Assembly: GCA_001563915.1 (NCBI GenBank)
Contig: LKMP01000005.1
Location: forward strand, 1 to 59,507
Direction of reading: 5' to 3'
Source of the DNA: Nanohaloarchaea archaeon B1-Br10_U2g21
Lineage (GTDB): Archaea; Nanohalarchaeota; Nanosalinia; Nanosalinales; Nanosalinaceae
DNA length: 59,507 bases
In this document: piece after piece, positions 37,525-45,187 of the stretch
Numbering within the stretch: position 1 is the stretch's first letter
Layout of the letters: each line of letters starts with the position of its first letter
The notes under the pieces: generated by a model
Databases searched by the model: none
Told to the model about the DNA's origin: nothing
What the model saw: only the letters and a program-made list of their open reading frames with translations
Program-made: the position numbers and the translations under genes

Positions 37525-39395
37525 AGAGGCTGGTGATTACAGTTATGTTGGTTGTATTACTTGTTCAGGGAGCTTCAGCAGATTTTAGCCAAGAGAATGA
37601 TATACCTACATTGAATGTTGTATTCTCTGAACAGCCTCAAATCTATGAAATAACTCTAGAGAATGAACTTGATCAACAACAAACTATAGCTATCAGAGCT
37701 GAAGGTGATGCGACAGAGATATTAGATGTGCAGGCTGAAGCCGCTGTGCCTGCAGAATCTACGAAAACTATATCTGTAGAAATAGCTGTTCCTGACTTAG
37801 ATCAATCTGAATTTTATTCAGGAACTGTTGTTTTAGAAGGGGAAACAACTACTGAAAATATTCCTCTAGCCGTTAGAGGTACGGAGGAGGAACTAAGAGG
37901 AGTTCATATGATGATCGATCCAACTAGTTCTACTATAAGACCTCATGATAGAATAGGAATACTTACAATTATGAGCGGTCCTGAAGAAGCTGAAATGGAG
38001 GTAGTATATGAGTTAAGAGAGTCACAAACGGGAGAAGTAATAGAGAATAGTACTGAAGTAGTGAATGTCACTGGGACTGAGTCTTTTAGACATGATATGG
38101 ATGTATTAGGGGATTTAGAGTTAGGGGATTATTATGTACAGGCACATACATCACAAGACAATGAGACTCTTACAGCAACTTCAACTGTATCCGTTACAGA
38201 TCCTTTTTGGACAGCGCCCCGTATGAGGATACTGCTGTTCATGATAGTGGGAGGTATTATTATCGGAGGAGGAATCTATACGCAGAGATGGTACTGGACT
38301 AGAAAGGAGGAGGGTGCTCGTTATGTGTTCCCGGTGGATTACAGCCGGCTGCCGGTTGAGGATGAAGAGAACTATTGGGTTGGTAAGGTTGCTGAGACTC
38401 AGAAAAGTGCGTTTGTGGATCCAAGCGATTTAACCACGCACGCTATTGTTTCAGGATCTACAGGATCCGGAAAATCTGTTACAGCGTCAGTTATTGTTGA
38501 AGAAGCATTAGAAAACGATGTACCGGTAGTAGTATTTGATCCTACGGCTCAGTGGACAGGATTTGTAAAAGAACTCCGAGATGATAACTTATTAGAGCAC
38601 TACTCCAGATTTGATCTAAATGAAGAAAATGATCCTCATCCATACCGGGGAATTATCCAGGAAATTAAGACTGAAGATCCGGATTTAGACTTTGACGAGC
38701 TCAGAAGCCCTGGTGAGATAACAGTATTTACATTGAATCAGTTGACAACAGAAGAGTTTGATCAGGCAGTAAGAAAAATTATTGACCAGATCTTTGAGAA
38801 AGAATGGGAAGAAAGTCCGGACCTAGAGCTATTGATTGTATTCGACGAGGTCCATCGTCTACTCGAAGAGTACGGTGGCCAGGGAGGATATCATGCATTA
38901 GAGAAAGGTGCTCGTGAGTTCCGTAAATGGGGTATCGGGTTAATGATGTGTTCACAGGTTACAGCAGACTTCAAACAGGCGGTATCAGGTAACATTATGA
39001 CTGAGATCCAGATGCAGACTAAGTCAATGGAAGATATTGAGCGTGTGGAGAAGAAGTATGGTGAGCAGTTTGCTAAGAGGATTTCTTCAGAGGACGTAGG
39101 AGTCGGAATGATCCAGAACTCGAACTACAACGACGGAGATCCATGGTTCGTTGATTTCCGTCCGACATACCATAATCCACATAAGATACCAGATAAAGAG
39201 CTTGAGAAATACCACGAACTATCTCAGGAACTCTCTAAACTTAGAGATAAGCTTTCTGAGAAGGAAGAAGGCGGGGAAGATGTCCGTGATAAGGATTTAG
39301 AGCTACAGCTAGCAGAAAACAAGCTCAAAGAAGGAAGATTCAAAATGGCCAAAATGTATATAGACAGCCTAAAAGACGAGATGAACATGTCTTAA
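37521..39395 (+). CDS. Minimal paralogue: small ectodomain, membrane helix, HerA/DUF87-type ATPase
   Basis: 624 residues. Signal peptide (1-20), two short beta-sandwich domains (about 25-115 and 120-228), a membrane helix (237-253), the same TRKEEGARYVFP junction as the giant, then the ATPase with Walker A GSTGSGKS (312-319) and Walker B VFDEVH (D442-E443). The architecture equals the last 620 residues of the giant without its ectodomain. About 12 substitutions separate the two ATPase domains. The simplest reading is a mixed ring in which few giant subunits join many minimal ones, as HerA/FtsK-type ATPases are hexameric. It overlaps the giant gene by four bases. Confidence 0.9.
   Translation: MKRLVITVMLVVLLVQGASADFSQENDIPTLNVVFSEQPQIYEITLENELDQQQTIAIRAEGDATEILDVQAEAAVPAESTKTISVEIAVPDLDQSEFYSGTVVLEGETTTENIPLAVRGTEEELRGVHMMIDPTSSTIRPHDRIGILTIMSGPEEAEMEVVYELRESQTGEVIENSTEVVNVTGTESFRHDMDVLGDLELGDYYVQAHTSQDNETLTATSTVSVTDPFWTAPRMRILLFMIVGGIIIGGGIYTQRWYWTRKEEGARYVFPVDYSRLPVEDEENYWVGKVAETQKSAFVDPSDLTTHAIVSGSTGSGKSVTASVIVEEALENDVPVVVFDPTAQWTGFVKELRDDNLLEHYSRFDLNEENDPHPYRGIIQEIKTEDPDLDFDELRSPGEITVFTLNQLTTEEFDQAVRKIIDQIFEKEWEESPDLELLIVFDEVHRLLEEYGGQGGYHALEKGAREFRKWGIGLMMCSQVTADFKQAVSGNIMTEIQMQTKSMEDIERVEKKYGEQFAKRISSEDVGVGMIQNSNYNDGDPWFVDFRPTYHNPHKIPDKELEKYHELSQELSKLRDKLSEKEEGGEDVRDKDLELQLAENKLKEGRFKMAKMYIDSLKDEMNMS
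38295..39395 (+). repeat. Duplicated ATPase module, copy in the minimal paralogue
   Basis: Partner of 36424-37524. Both copies end with the same residues (YIDSLKDEMNMS), but use different stop codons (TGA and TAA). Confidence 0.92.
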
Positions 39396-39398
39396 ATA
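39391..39398 (+). promoter_or_regulatory. TATA box embedded in the upstream stop codon
   Basis: CTTAAATA spans the TAA stop of the minimal ATPase gene and is centred 26-27 bases before the ATG at 39421, ideal for a leaderless transcript. The coiled-coil and zinc-ribbon genes may therefore also be expressed independently of the giant gene. Confidence 0.5.
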
Positions 39399-39420
39399 CC
39401 GTCAAAGCTAAAAACTATGT

Positions 39421-41016
39421 ATGTCTCTTAGAGATAAAATATCTGGTCTGAGATCTCAAAAAAATGAAGGCTCTGGAGAAGAAAAAGAAACACAAAATGA
39501 TCCTTCTGAAGATTCAGATGATGCTGTAGCGAAAAAAGAACAATCTGATGAATCTAACGCCTCAGAAGAGTCTCAAGAAGATGAAGAAAATTCTCAAGGA
39601 CTAGATACTAATGAGGATGAAAAACTCCAAAAAGAAGATGGACAAGAGAAGGATGAACTATCTGAAGAATTAGAGGATGGAGAAGAGCCTGACTTGGAGT
39701 CTGAAGAGGAATATAAGGATTCTGAAGACTCGGACGGAGAAGAACCGGAAGATGAACCGGAAGATGAACCGGAAGATGAACCGGAAGATGAACCGGAAGA
39801 TGAAGCAGGAGATGAAGCAGGAGATGAAGCAGGAGATGAAGCAGGAGATGAAGCAGGAGATGAAGCAGGAGATGAACCGGAAGATGAACCAGAAGAATCC
39901 CAGACTGTTGGACAAATAGCAAGGGAAGACCAAGATATAGACTATGATCCTGAAGCAGAAGATGTTGAAGAAGAGGAAGAGCAACTTAAATTACAAGACT
40001 TATTCCAGCAGCTAGAGAAACTTGAAGGGCGTTTTGAAGGACTACAGGGCAGTCAAGATCAATTAAATGAGCGTCTTAGCAACAGTTCCGAAAAAATCGG
40101 AGAATTACGTTCGATGGTTCTGGAGCAAGAGAAGCAGATAGATGATATCTCACAAGGATACCGGAAGATAGAAGACATATACCACGAAATGGATCCTGAA
40201 AAAATTCTTCGCAGGTTTGAAAAAGTAGAAGGAAGCGTAGAAGAAATAGATGCAAAAACCTCACAGACAAGCGAAGTAATGTCCAATTTGAAGAAGCGTA
40301 TAGGAGAAGTAGAAGATCAAGTAGAGAAAATAGAAGACTTCGATAATTTAGCGGAAATGCATCAATCTCTCCAAAAGAAAATGGACCGTATGGAACAAAT
40401 GAAGCGAGAGGTATCAGCAAAAGAGTCAAAAGTTCAGTCTATGTTTGGGGAATTGAATAAGAGGTTGCCTGAGCTTGACTCAGTTAAAGGAAAAACAGAA
40501 ACACACGAAGAAATAATACAAGATCAAATGAAAGATATAGACAGTCTAAAAGTCCAAGTGGATAAAAGAATTGAAGAGGATAGTCTGAATGAGAAATTAA
40601 AGGAGATTATGGAGGATGAAGAAAAAGAAATAGAGGGTATAGCAACTGTTGACAAGGTAGAAGAAGTAGAAGAGATACAACAAAATATACTCGATAAAGT
40701 TGATTCAATAACAGAAACTATAGAAGAATCTGAAGAAGATTATCCGGATTTATTAGAATTATCTACAGATATCAAGAAGCTTGCAGAAACTCAGAAAAAG
40801 ATAAAAGAACAGCATAAAGAAGAGGTCAATCAGTTAAAAAGCAAAATGCAGGGACTTGAAGAAAATATGGCTGGAGACGAGCGCTTAGAAAGCTTGTTAA
40901 CAGCATACAGTACGGCCAAATCAGATCCGAATGAGCAGGTAGACTCTCAGAGCTTAGAAAAAAAGGTCGAAGAACTATCCAATATCGTATTACAGCTTGC
41001 TAAAGAAAGACAATGA
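39421..41016 (+). CDS. Acidic cytoplasmic coiled-coil protein
   Basis: 531 residues without signal peptide or membrane helix. Residues 1-165 are hyperacidic and contain a tetrapeptide repeat array (EPED x5, EAGD x6, EPED, EPEE). Residues about 185-520 have heptad-like leucine/isoleucine spacing with the first strong segment around LKLQDLFQQLEKLEGRFEGL, so a long parallel or antiparallel coiled coil is expected. The family is not recognised. Position directly behind two membrane ATPases and ATGA overlap with a zinc-ribbon membrane protein suggest a cytosolic scaffold for that machine. Confidence 0.8.
   Translation: MSLRDKISGLRSQKNEGSGEEKETQNDPSEDSDDAVAKKEQSDESNASEESQEDEENSQGLDTNEDEKLQKEDGQEKDELSEELEDGEEPDLESEEEYKDSEDSDGEEPEDEPEDEPEDEPEDEPEDEAGDEAGDEAGDEAGDEAGDEAGDEPEDEPEESQTVGQIAREDQDIDYDPEAEDVEEEEEQLKLQDLFQQLEKLEGRFEGLQGSQDQLNERLSNSSEKIGELRSMVLEQEKQIDDISQGYRKIEDIYHEMDPEKILRRFEKVEGSVEEIDAKTSQTSEVMSNLKKRIGEVEDQVEKIEDFDNLAEMHQSLQKKMDRMEQMKREVSAKESKVQSMFGELNKRLPELDSVKGKTETHEEIIQDQMKDIDSLKVQVDKRIEEDSLNEKLKEIMEDEEKEIEGIATVDKVEEVEEIQQNILDKVDSITETIEESEEDYPDLLELSTDIKKLAETQKKIKEQHKEEVNQLKSKMQGLEENMAGDERLESLLTAYSTAKSDPNEQVDSQSLEKKVEELSNIVLQLAKERQ
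39742..39897 (+). repeat. 12-bp tandem repeat (coding minisatellite)
   Basis: Thirteen 12-bp units in frame: GAACCGGAAGAT five times (39742-39801), GAAGCAGGAGAT six times (39802-39873), then one GAACCGGAAGAT and one variant. Units within each block are identical at base level, so recent slippage or unequal exchange is likely and copy number may vary between strains. Confidence 0.95.
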
Positions 41017-41342
41017 ATGACGCATATGAGAATGTAGAATGTAATAGGTGCGGTCACAAATGGTGGTCAACTAAATATGAAGAACACTTAATTGTCCCCG
41101 AATACTGTCCTAAATGTTATAGAAAATCTGTCCAAAAAATTCCTGAACCTCCTACAAGGATAGAGATTGTGGCTGAAAAAGCTAAAGAGAAAAAAAAGCA
41201 AGTACCTGTAGTTGCTAAGGAGAAAAAGCATGAATTAGTTCTAATAATCGAAAACAATCGAATGATGATAAGTATGGCGGCTACGGGAACAATAATAACG
41301 CTAATAATTGCAAGCATGATATATTTACTGTTCTTCATATAG
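41013..41342 (+). CDS. Zinc-ribbon protein with C-terminal membrane anchor
   Basis: 109 residues. N-terminal CNRC ... CPKC (about residues 10-13 and 32-35) with GHKWWST between them forms a rubredoxin-like zinc ribbon. A basic, Lys-rich linker (about 50-75) is followed by a C-terminal membrane helix (about 85-108, ending IYLLFFI). It is therefore tail-anchored with the ribbon in the cytoplasm. It overlaps the coiled-coil gene by four bases and is the last gene of the giant-ATPase cluster; a T-rich stretch follows at 41378-41386. Confidence 0.8.
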   Translation: MNDAYENVECNRCGHKWWSTKYEEHLIVPEYCPKCYRKSVQKIPEPPTRIEIVAEKAKEKKKQVPVVAKEKKHELVLIIENNRMMISMAATGTIITLIIASMIYLLFFI

Positions 41343-41426
41343 ACAGAGAGTTTCTGCTCTGGAAGCAGGGTTGCTTATTTTTTATTAATTCGAAATTATC
41401 TTAAAAATTGGCAGATAGTGATAGGT

Positions 41427-41780
41427 ATGACAAAAGGAAAAACAGTAAAGAATTCGGTCCTAGGCGTAATACTTACTATTTCCTTGTATTTAGTTCCAGG
41501 AGTTAATTTTCTTGCGCCATTGATTGGGGGTGCGGCAGCTGGATACTCTCAGAGAGAAGGTATGAATGGGGGTCTTAAGGTAGGTATTATAATTGGCATT
41601 CTGATGATTCTTCCAGGCCTACTTATTTCTCTGACAGTTACACAAATACTGCCGGAGATAGGTATCATTGCAGGGATAGGTACTATGTTTTTAACCATGG
41701 TGATAACAGGCCATTCCATACTTCTAGGCATATTAGGAGGGGTTTTTGGAGGCCTAATCTCTGAAAGAGAGAAGATATAG
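41427..41780 (+). CDS. DUF5518-like small membrane protein
   Basis: 117 residues with about four membrane helices. The segment PGVNFLAPLIGGAAAGYSQR followed by a Gly-rich helix (LKVGIIIGILMILPG) matches the haloarchaeal DUF5518 pattern as I remember it. The ATG at 41427 is preferred to a GTG nine bases upstream because a TATA-like box (41398-41407) is centred about 25 bases before it. Function is unknown for the family. Confidence 0.65.
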   Translation: MTKGKTVKNSVLGVILTISLYLVPGVNFLAPLIGGAAAGYSQREGMNGGLKVGIIIGILMILPGLLISLTVTQILPEIGIIAGIGTMFLTMVITGHSILLGILGGVFGGLISEREKI

Positions 41781-41932
41781 GAAAACTGGAGAACGTAACA
41801 TAACGTACAGAGCTTTTCGAAGTAAAAAGTGTTTTTAGTGTATTTGGGAGGAGGGGTTTTTGTTTTCTCTAGCTGAAGATTTAGATTATTATGATAAGGT
41901 GGCGAGTTCTTTGAAGAGAGTGTAAGGAGATT

Positions 41933-42349
41933 TTAGGTTCGGTAGGGTTTTTTCCTTTGGGATAGGGTTTCGAACTTTACTAATGTGCCGACAATAAATA
42001 CTGCGGCAACTACATGTGTTAGTCCTAAAATATTTGCTTCGGCCATACCGGCTTCAGGTAAGTTTAGAGCTATGTGGCCTATAGGTCCAAACGAGGCAAT
42101 AAGTACTAGGCCGGAGATATAGAAGAAGTACTCTATCGGGTTATCAGTATATTTTTTCAAAAGCTGGAGTGTGAAGTATGCTCCTAAAGCAGATAATATG
42201 GTTACAAAACCTATAGATGTGTAAGTTAGTGGTTCAAACTGAGGAGATATATCTGCAGTTCTCCTTGAAAATGCTATAACTCCAGTGTTAGCTGCTAGAG
42301 AGAGTATGATTACGGCAGCAAGTTTTTTTATTTCGACTAAGTAGTCCAT
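41933..42349 (-). CDS. Four-helix membrane protein, possibly DUF6069-like
   Basis: 138 residues with four predicted membrane helices (about 8-27, 43-65, 75-94, 103-122) and a basic C-terminus. The layout of a helix followed by FEPLTYTSIGFVTILSALGA and a later GPIGHIAL resembles DUF6069, but I hold this only loosely. It converges on the DUF5518-like gene; the 152-base spacer between them has T-rich tracts (around 41860-41877) that could terminate the + strand gene. Confidence 0.6.
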   Translation of the reverse strand: MDYLVEIKKLAAVIILSLAANTGVIAFSRRTADISPQFEPLTYTSIGFVTILSALGAYFTLQLLKKYTDNPIEYFFYISGLVLIASFGPIGHIALNLPEAGMAEANILGLTHVVAAVFIVGTLVKFETLSQRKKPYRT

Positions 42350-42437
42350 GACATGTCTATAGGCCTTATTTTAAAATCAGTAACGGTATTAATGTGGTGA
42401 TGTACAAGCGGCAGGAGAACTCTCGAGGTATAATGTA

Positions 42438-42812
42438 ATGAGTTATTGGAAAAGTTTAGCGGAAGATCTTGAAGAGGATGAGGTATTCAGGTACTCTCCA
42501 CATAAATCTTATAATGGGATAATATCAGCCTCAGGATATAGGAGTGATTCTGGAGGCGAACTTGTAATAAATCATGTTGATGATATGGAAATGGAGTTTA
42601 AAGTTGATTCTGAGGCCTTGAAAGAGTTACAGGCTGAGCTATATGATTATGTGATTGATCGAGATGTGTGGAGTAGGGAAATAGATTTTCGGCTCGATGA
42701 GTTTACGGTAAGACATCCTGGAGATAGGGAAGATGTGAGAGCAGTGTCGGTATTAGAAGAGTGGAATGTTCATATTACAGACCTTCTTTATAGTTTTCTA
42801 GCCCCAGACTAG
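42438..42812 (+). CDS. Acidic cytoplasmic protein of unknown function
   Basis: 124 residues, no signal or membrane helix, rich in Asp/Glu. Visible elements are an N-terminal helix (SYWKSLAEDLEEDEVFRYSP), a central strand pair ending in MEMEFKVDSEALKELQAELY, and a C-terminal amphipathic helix. No family recognised. A GAGGT ribosome-binding site lies eight bases upstream of the ATG and a TATA-like TTATTTTAAAATC at 42364-42376, giving a leader of some 40 bases; leadered genes are the exception in this window. Confidence 0.6.
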   Translation: MSYWKSLAEDLEEDEVFRYSPHKSYNGIISASGYRSDSGGELVINHVDDMEMEFKVDSEALKELQAELYDYVIDRDVWSREIDFRLDEFTVRHPGDREDVRAVSVLEEWNVHITDLLYSFLAPD

Positions 42813-42882
42813 GCCATTTTTTAGAGTTTTTTGCTGAGAATTAGATATACCTTTTTAAATAATAGGATAAAAGTGTTTAGAT

Positions 42883-43620
42883 ATGGAGTTTCACGAGAAT
42901 AAGAATGCGTTCTCTCTTATTTTGATAATGTTCGTGATTTTAACCAGTGGCTGTATTTCTGCACAGGTTGATACCCATGTAACGAGTGATGCAGAAATCG
43001 ATAAGATGGAAATTGAGCTAGGTCTTGACTCGTCCATGTATAATTTGATGGATATGGAGTCAGATGAGCCTCTTTCAGAAGAGCTTACAGAAGACGTTGA
43101 AGAAGACGCACTGGAAGACGCAGATTATTCAGAAGTAGAAGTTTCTGAAGAGGAAAGAGATGGAACTCACTATTTCACTTACGTCTATCATGATATAGAG
43201 CCAGGAGAAGATAGTAATATACAGGTATACGAAGAAGATGGCTACGTAGTTTATGAGGAGGTTGACTTAGAGGAATCTTTAGGTGGAGACTCAGGTTTTG
43301 AAGATCCTGTTGAAGAGGAACCTCTTCCTCAAGAGCCAACCGAAGAGGAGGATCAATTTGAGGAACAATTTGAAGATGAGTTCGAAGACGAGTCAGAAAC
43401 TCTCCCTTCAACATATGATGAAGAGGACTTTGAGACAGACTTTGAGACAGAGCTTGAAGAAGAATCTCAAGATAGTGAAAGTCCAGAAGAATTTGATACG
43501 GAATTCGAAGATGATGCGGTAGTGCAAGATGAAGAGATGGATATGGGCATGGAGGATGATTTATTTGGAGATGATGAAGAAATAGATGAAATGGTTGGAG
43601 AAATGTTTGATGTAGAGTAA
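42883..43620 (+). CDS. LppM-like lipoprotein, interrupted by an in-frame stop
   Basis: 245 residues. Signal peptide with lipobox LTSGC (lipidated Cys24) directs it to the outer face of the membrane. Residues 28-125 look like the first half of an LppM-like domain (VDTHVTSDAEIDKMEIEL ... GTHYFTYVYHDIEPG). Residues 135-240 are an unusually long acidic low-complexity insert rich in Glu, Asp and Phe. The TAA at 43618 is followed in the same frame by 43630-43797, which encodes the missing C-terminal part of the domain. TATA box TTTTAAATA is centred 26 bases before the ATG, so the mRNA is leaderless. Confidence 0.75.
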   Translation: MEFHENKNAFSLILIMFVILTSGCISAQVDTHVTSDAEIDKMEIELGLDSSMYNLMDMESDEPLSEELTEDVEEDALEDADYSEVEVSEEERDGTHYFTYVYHDIEPGEDSNIQVYEEDGYVVYEEVDLEESLGGDSGFEDPVEEEPLPQEPTEEEDQFEEQFEDEFEDESETLPSTYDEEDFETDFETELEEESQDSESPEEFDTEFEDDAVVQDEEMDMGMEDDLFGDDEEIDEMVGEMFDVE

Positions 43621-43629
43621 AATGTACAC

Positions 43630-43797
43630 ATGCCAGGTCAGATAGTTGAAACAAATGGAGCTATAGTGGATGAAACAACAGCTCATTATAATACTTCAAA
43701 AATAATGGAGCTTGAAGATGAAGAAATATATGTTAGAAGTGAAGCCGGAGAAAGCACGTTTTCGAGCATGTTCAGCTTTTTCACAGATCTTTTCTAG
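43630..43797 (+). pseudogene. Detached C-terminal part of the LppM-like lipoprotein
   Basis: 55 codons from ATG to TAG in the same frame as the preceding lipoprotein, separated from it by one TAA and three codons. The segment MPGQIVETNGAIVDETTAHY followed by EIYVRSEAG has the pattern of the last strand set of LppM-type domains (MPG..V..TNG..VD..T). It lacks the membrane helix expected after the domain. It could be made by reinitiation at the ATG ten bases after the stop, by readthrough, or not at all. Confidence 0.6.
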
Positions 43798-43842
43798 TCT
43801 TTAAGGCTTAGACTTAAATTCTACTGAGTATAATGAGTTTCC

Positions 43843-44082
43843 ATGAATTCAGAAAGATATCTTGTGGTATCAGGGCTAATGTTTCTAGTGATGCTGAAAT
43901 CTTTTGAAATCGCGGCAATGGTTGCTCCAGCAACAGTTAAGACGTGTGCATTAGGGCCGAGATTCATGTATTCGCTTTTACTGTCTACTTTTGTGGTAGC
44001 AACTGTTACAGCTTTTGCATTCTCAGTATACTATCTGTATAGATTTAAGGAAGAGTATTGTAAGGAAATGCCTGGTTTATGA
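43843..44082 (+). CDS. Small two-helix membrane protein
   Basis: 79 residues with two membrane helices (about 7-30 and 43-67) and a short charged C-terminus (YRFKEEYCKEMPGL). Two cysteines lie outside the helices. Not recognised. TATA box CTTAAATT is centred 26-27 bases before the ATG, an ideal leaderless promoter, which supports it being a real gene. Confidence 0.55.
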   Translation: MNSERYLVVSGLMFLVMLKSFEIAAMVAPATVKTCALGPRFMYSLLLSTFVVATVTAFAFSVYYLYRFKEEYCKEMPGL

Positions 44083-44194
44083 GAATTTATTGAGCTCGGG
44101 TGTAACAAACTGTAAACCTATCCGGCCAAAAAAGTACTGTTAAGGGTAAGTGCTCTTACAGAAAAGAGTATATTTGAGGGGAGGGTGGCTAGAG

Positions 44195-45112
44195 ATGGGA
44201 GATGAAATGAATCTGTTGTGTCTGAAATACAGTATCCCAGTGTTTATGTTTGCATCTTTAGCTGCAATAATATTCTTAGCAGTTCAATCCGCGCCGGTAT
44301 TTCCATGGCTGGAGCTTTTATTCATATACATCGTGGTTTCGGCTGCTGTAGCGGTAGCAGTCTTTGCACTTAGAACAGCTGTTCATGGATTTAAGACTAC
44401 TTTAAATATTTTTGAGCTTGGTATTGCGGGTCTTTCAGCTTCAGGCATGTCTTTACTAATAGCTATTCTGGGATTGTTTCTCAGTGGAATAATAGATTAT
44501 TTGGGGGGTGAAAAATGGACTAGAGATTTAGAAAGTCCTGAACAGGAGATACAGAGACTTGTATCTGAATTAGGTATGTCTGAAGAGGTATACAATAGTT
44601 CTATTGAGTTGTATGAGAAGATTTCGGATTTTGGGTTGTTGAAAGGCCGTAGTATTTCAGAAATAGTTCCAGCAATAATATATATCGCAGGAAGAGATAA
44701 TAATGAGCCTAGAACGCTTGAAGAGGTTTCAGAGGCTTCCAGAGCATCTAAAAAGGAAATTGGTCGTGCTTACAGGTACATAGGCCGTAATACGGAGATT
44801 CCTATAAGGCCATCTCATCCGGCGGATTTTTTAGATGATTTTGCGTCAAAAATGAGTCTCAGTGATGATGTGAAAGAGAGTGCAGAAAATATAGTTGAAG
44901 AAGCCGTTGAAAGCGATGTTGTATCAGGAAAGTCTCCAGCAGGAATTGCTGTAAGCGCATTATATTTAGCAGCTCATATTGAAGGGGAAAGAAGGAGTAT
45001 GAACGATATGTCTCGCACTCTAGGCATAACAACTGTCACTATTAGGAATAGGAGTAAGGATTTGGTGGATGAACTTGGGATAAAAGAATATCCTGAACAC
45101 TTAGAGGCATAA
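44195..45112 (+). CDS. Membrane-anchored TFIIB-like protein (two cyclin repeats)
   Basis: 305 residues from ATG 44195; a GTG at 44150 would add 15 residues and is less likely. Residues 13-31, 38-60 and 76-101 are three membrane helices. Residues 118-208 and 212-300 are two cyclin repeats of the TFIIB/TFB type: GLLKGRSISEIVPAIIYIAG and PRTLEEVSEASRASKKEIGR in the first, VVSGKSPAGIAVSALYLAAH and GITTVTIRNRSKDLVDELGI in the second. The N-terminal zinc ribbon and B-reader that recruit RNA polymerase in TFB are missing. The protein would hold a promoter/TBP-binding core at the membrane, so it may be a dormant or signal-released transcription factor. Confidence 0.85.
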   Translation: MGDEMNLLCLKYSIPVFMFASLAAIIFLAVQSAPVFPWLELLFIYIVVSAAVAVAVFALRTAVHGFKTTLNIFELGIAGLSASGMSLLIAILGLFLSGIIDYLGGEKWTRDLESPEQEIQRLVSELGMSEEVYNSSIELYEKISDFGLLKGRSISEIVPAIIYIAGRDNNEPRTLEEVSEASRASKKEIGRAYRYIGRNTEIPIRPSHPADFLDDFASKMSLSDDVKESAENIVEEAVESDVVSGKSPAGIAVSALYLAAHIEGERRSMNDMSRTLGITTVTIRNRSKDLVDELGIKEYPEHLEA

Positions 45113-45187
45113 GAATCTGGATTTTTTGTCAATAAATAGCCAGCATTTGCAGAATGATACAGTCAGACTGCATATCTAGACTTGATA

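Noticed and set aside
39742-39897. CRISPR-like array
   Set aside because: Units are contiguous 12-mers in a coding frame without spacers.
39608-39984. Minus-strand and alternate-frame ORFs over the 12-bp repeats
   Set aside because: Simple-sequence translations (His-Leu or Cys-Phe-Ile repeats) mirrored from the tandem array, not genes.
43618-43620. Stop-codon recoding as pyrrolysine or selenocysteine
   Set aside because: The codon is TAA, not TAG or TGA, and no recoding hairpin is visible.
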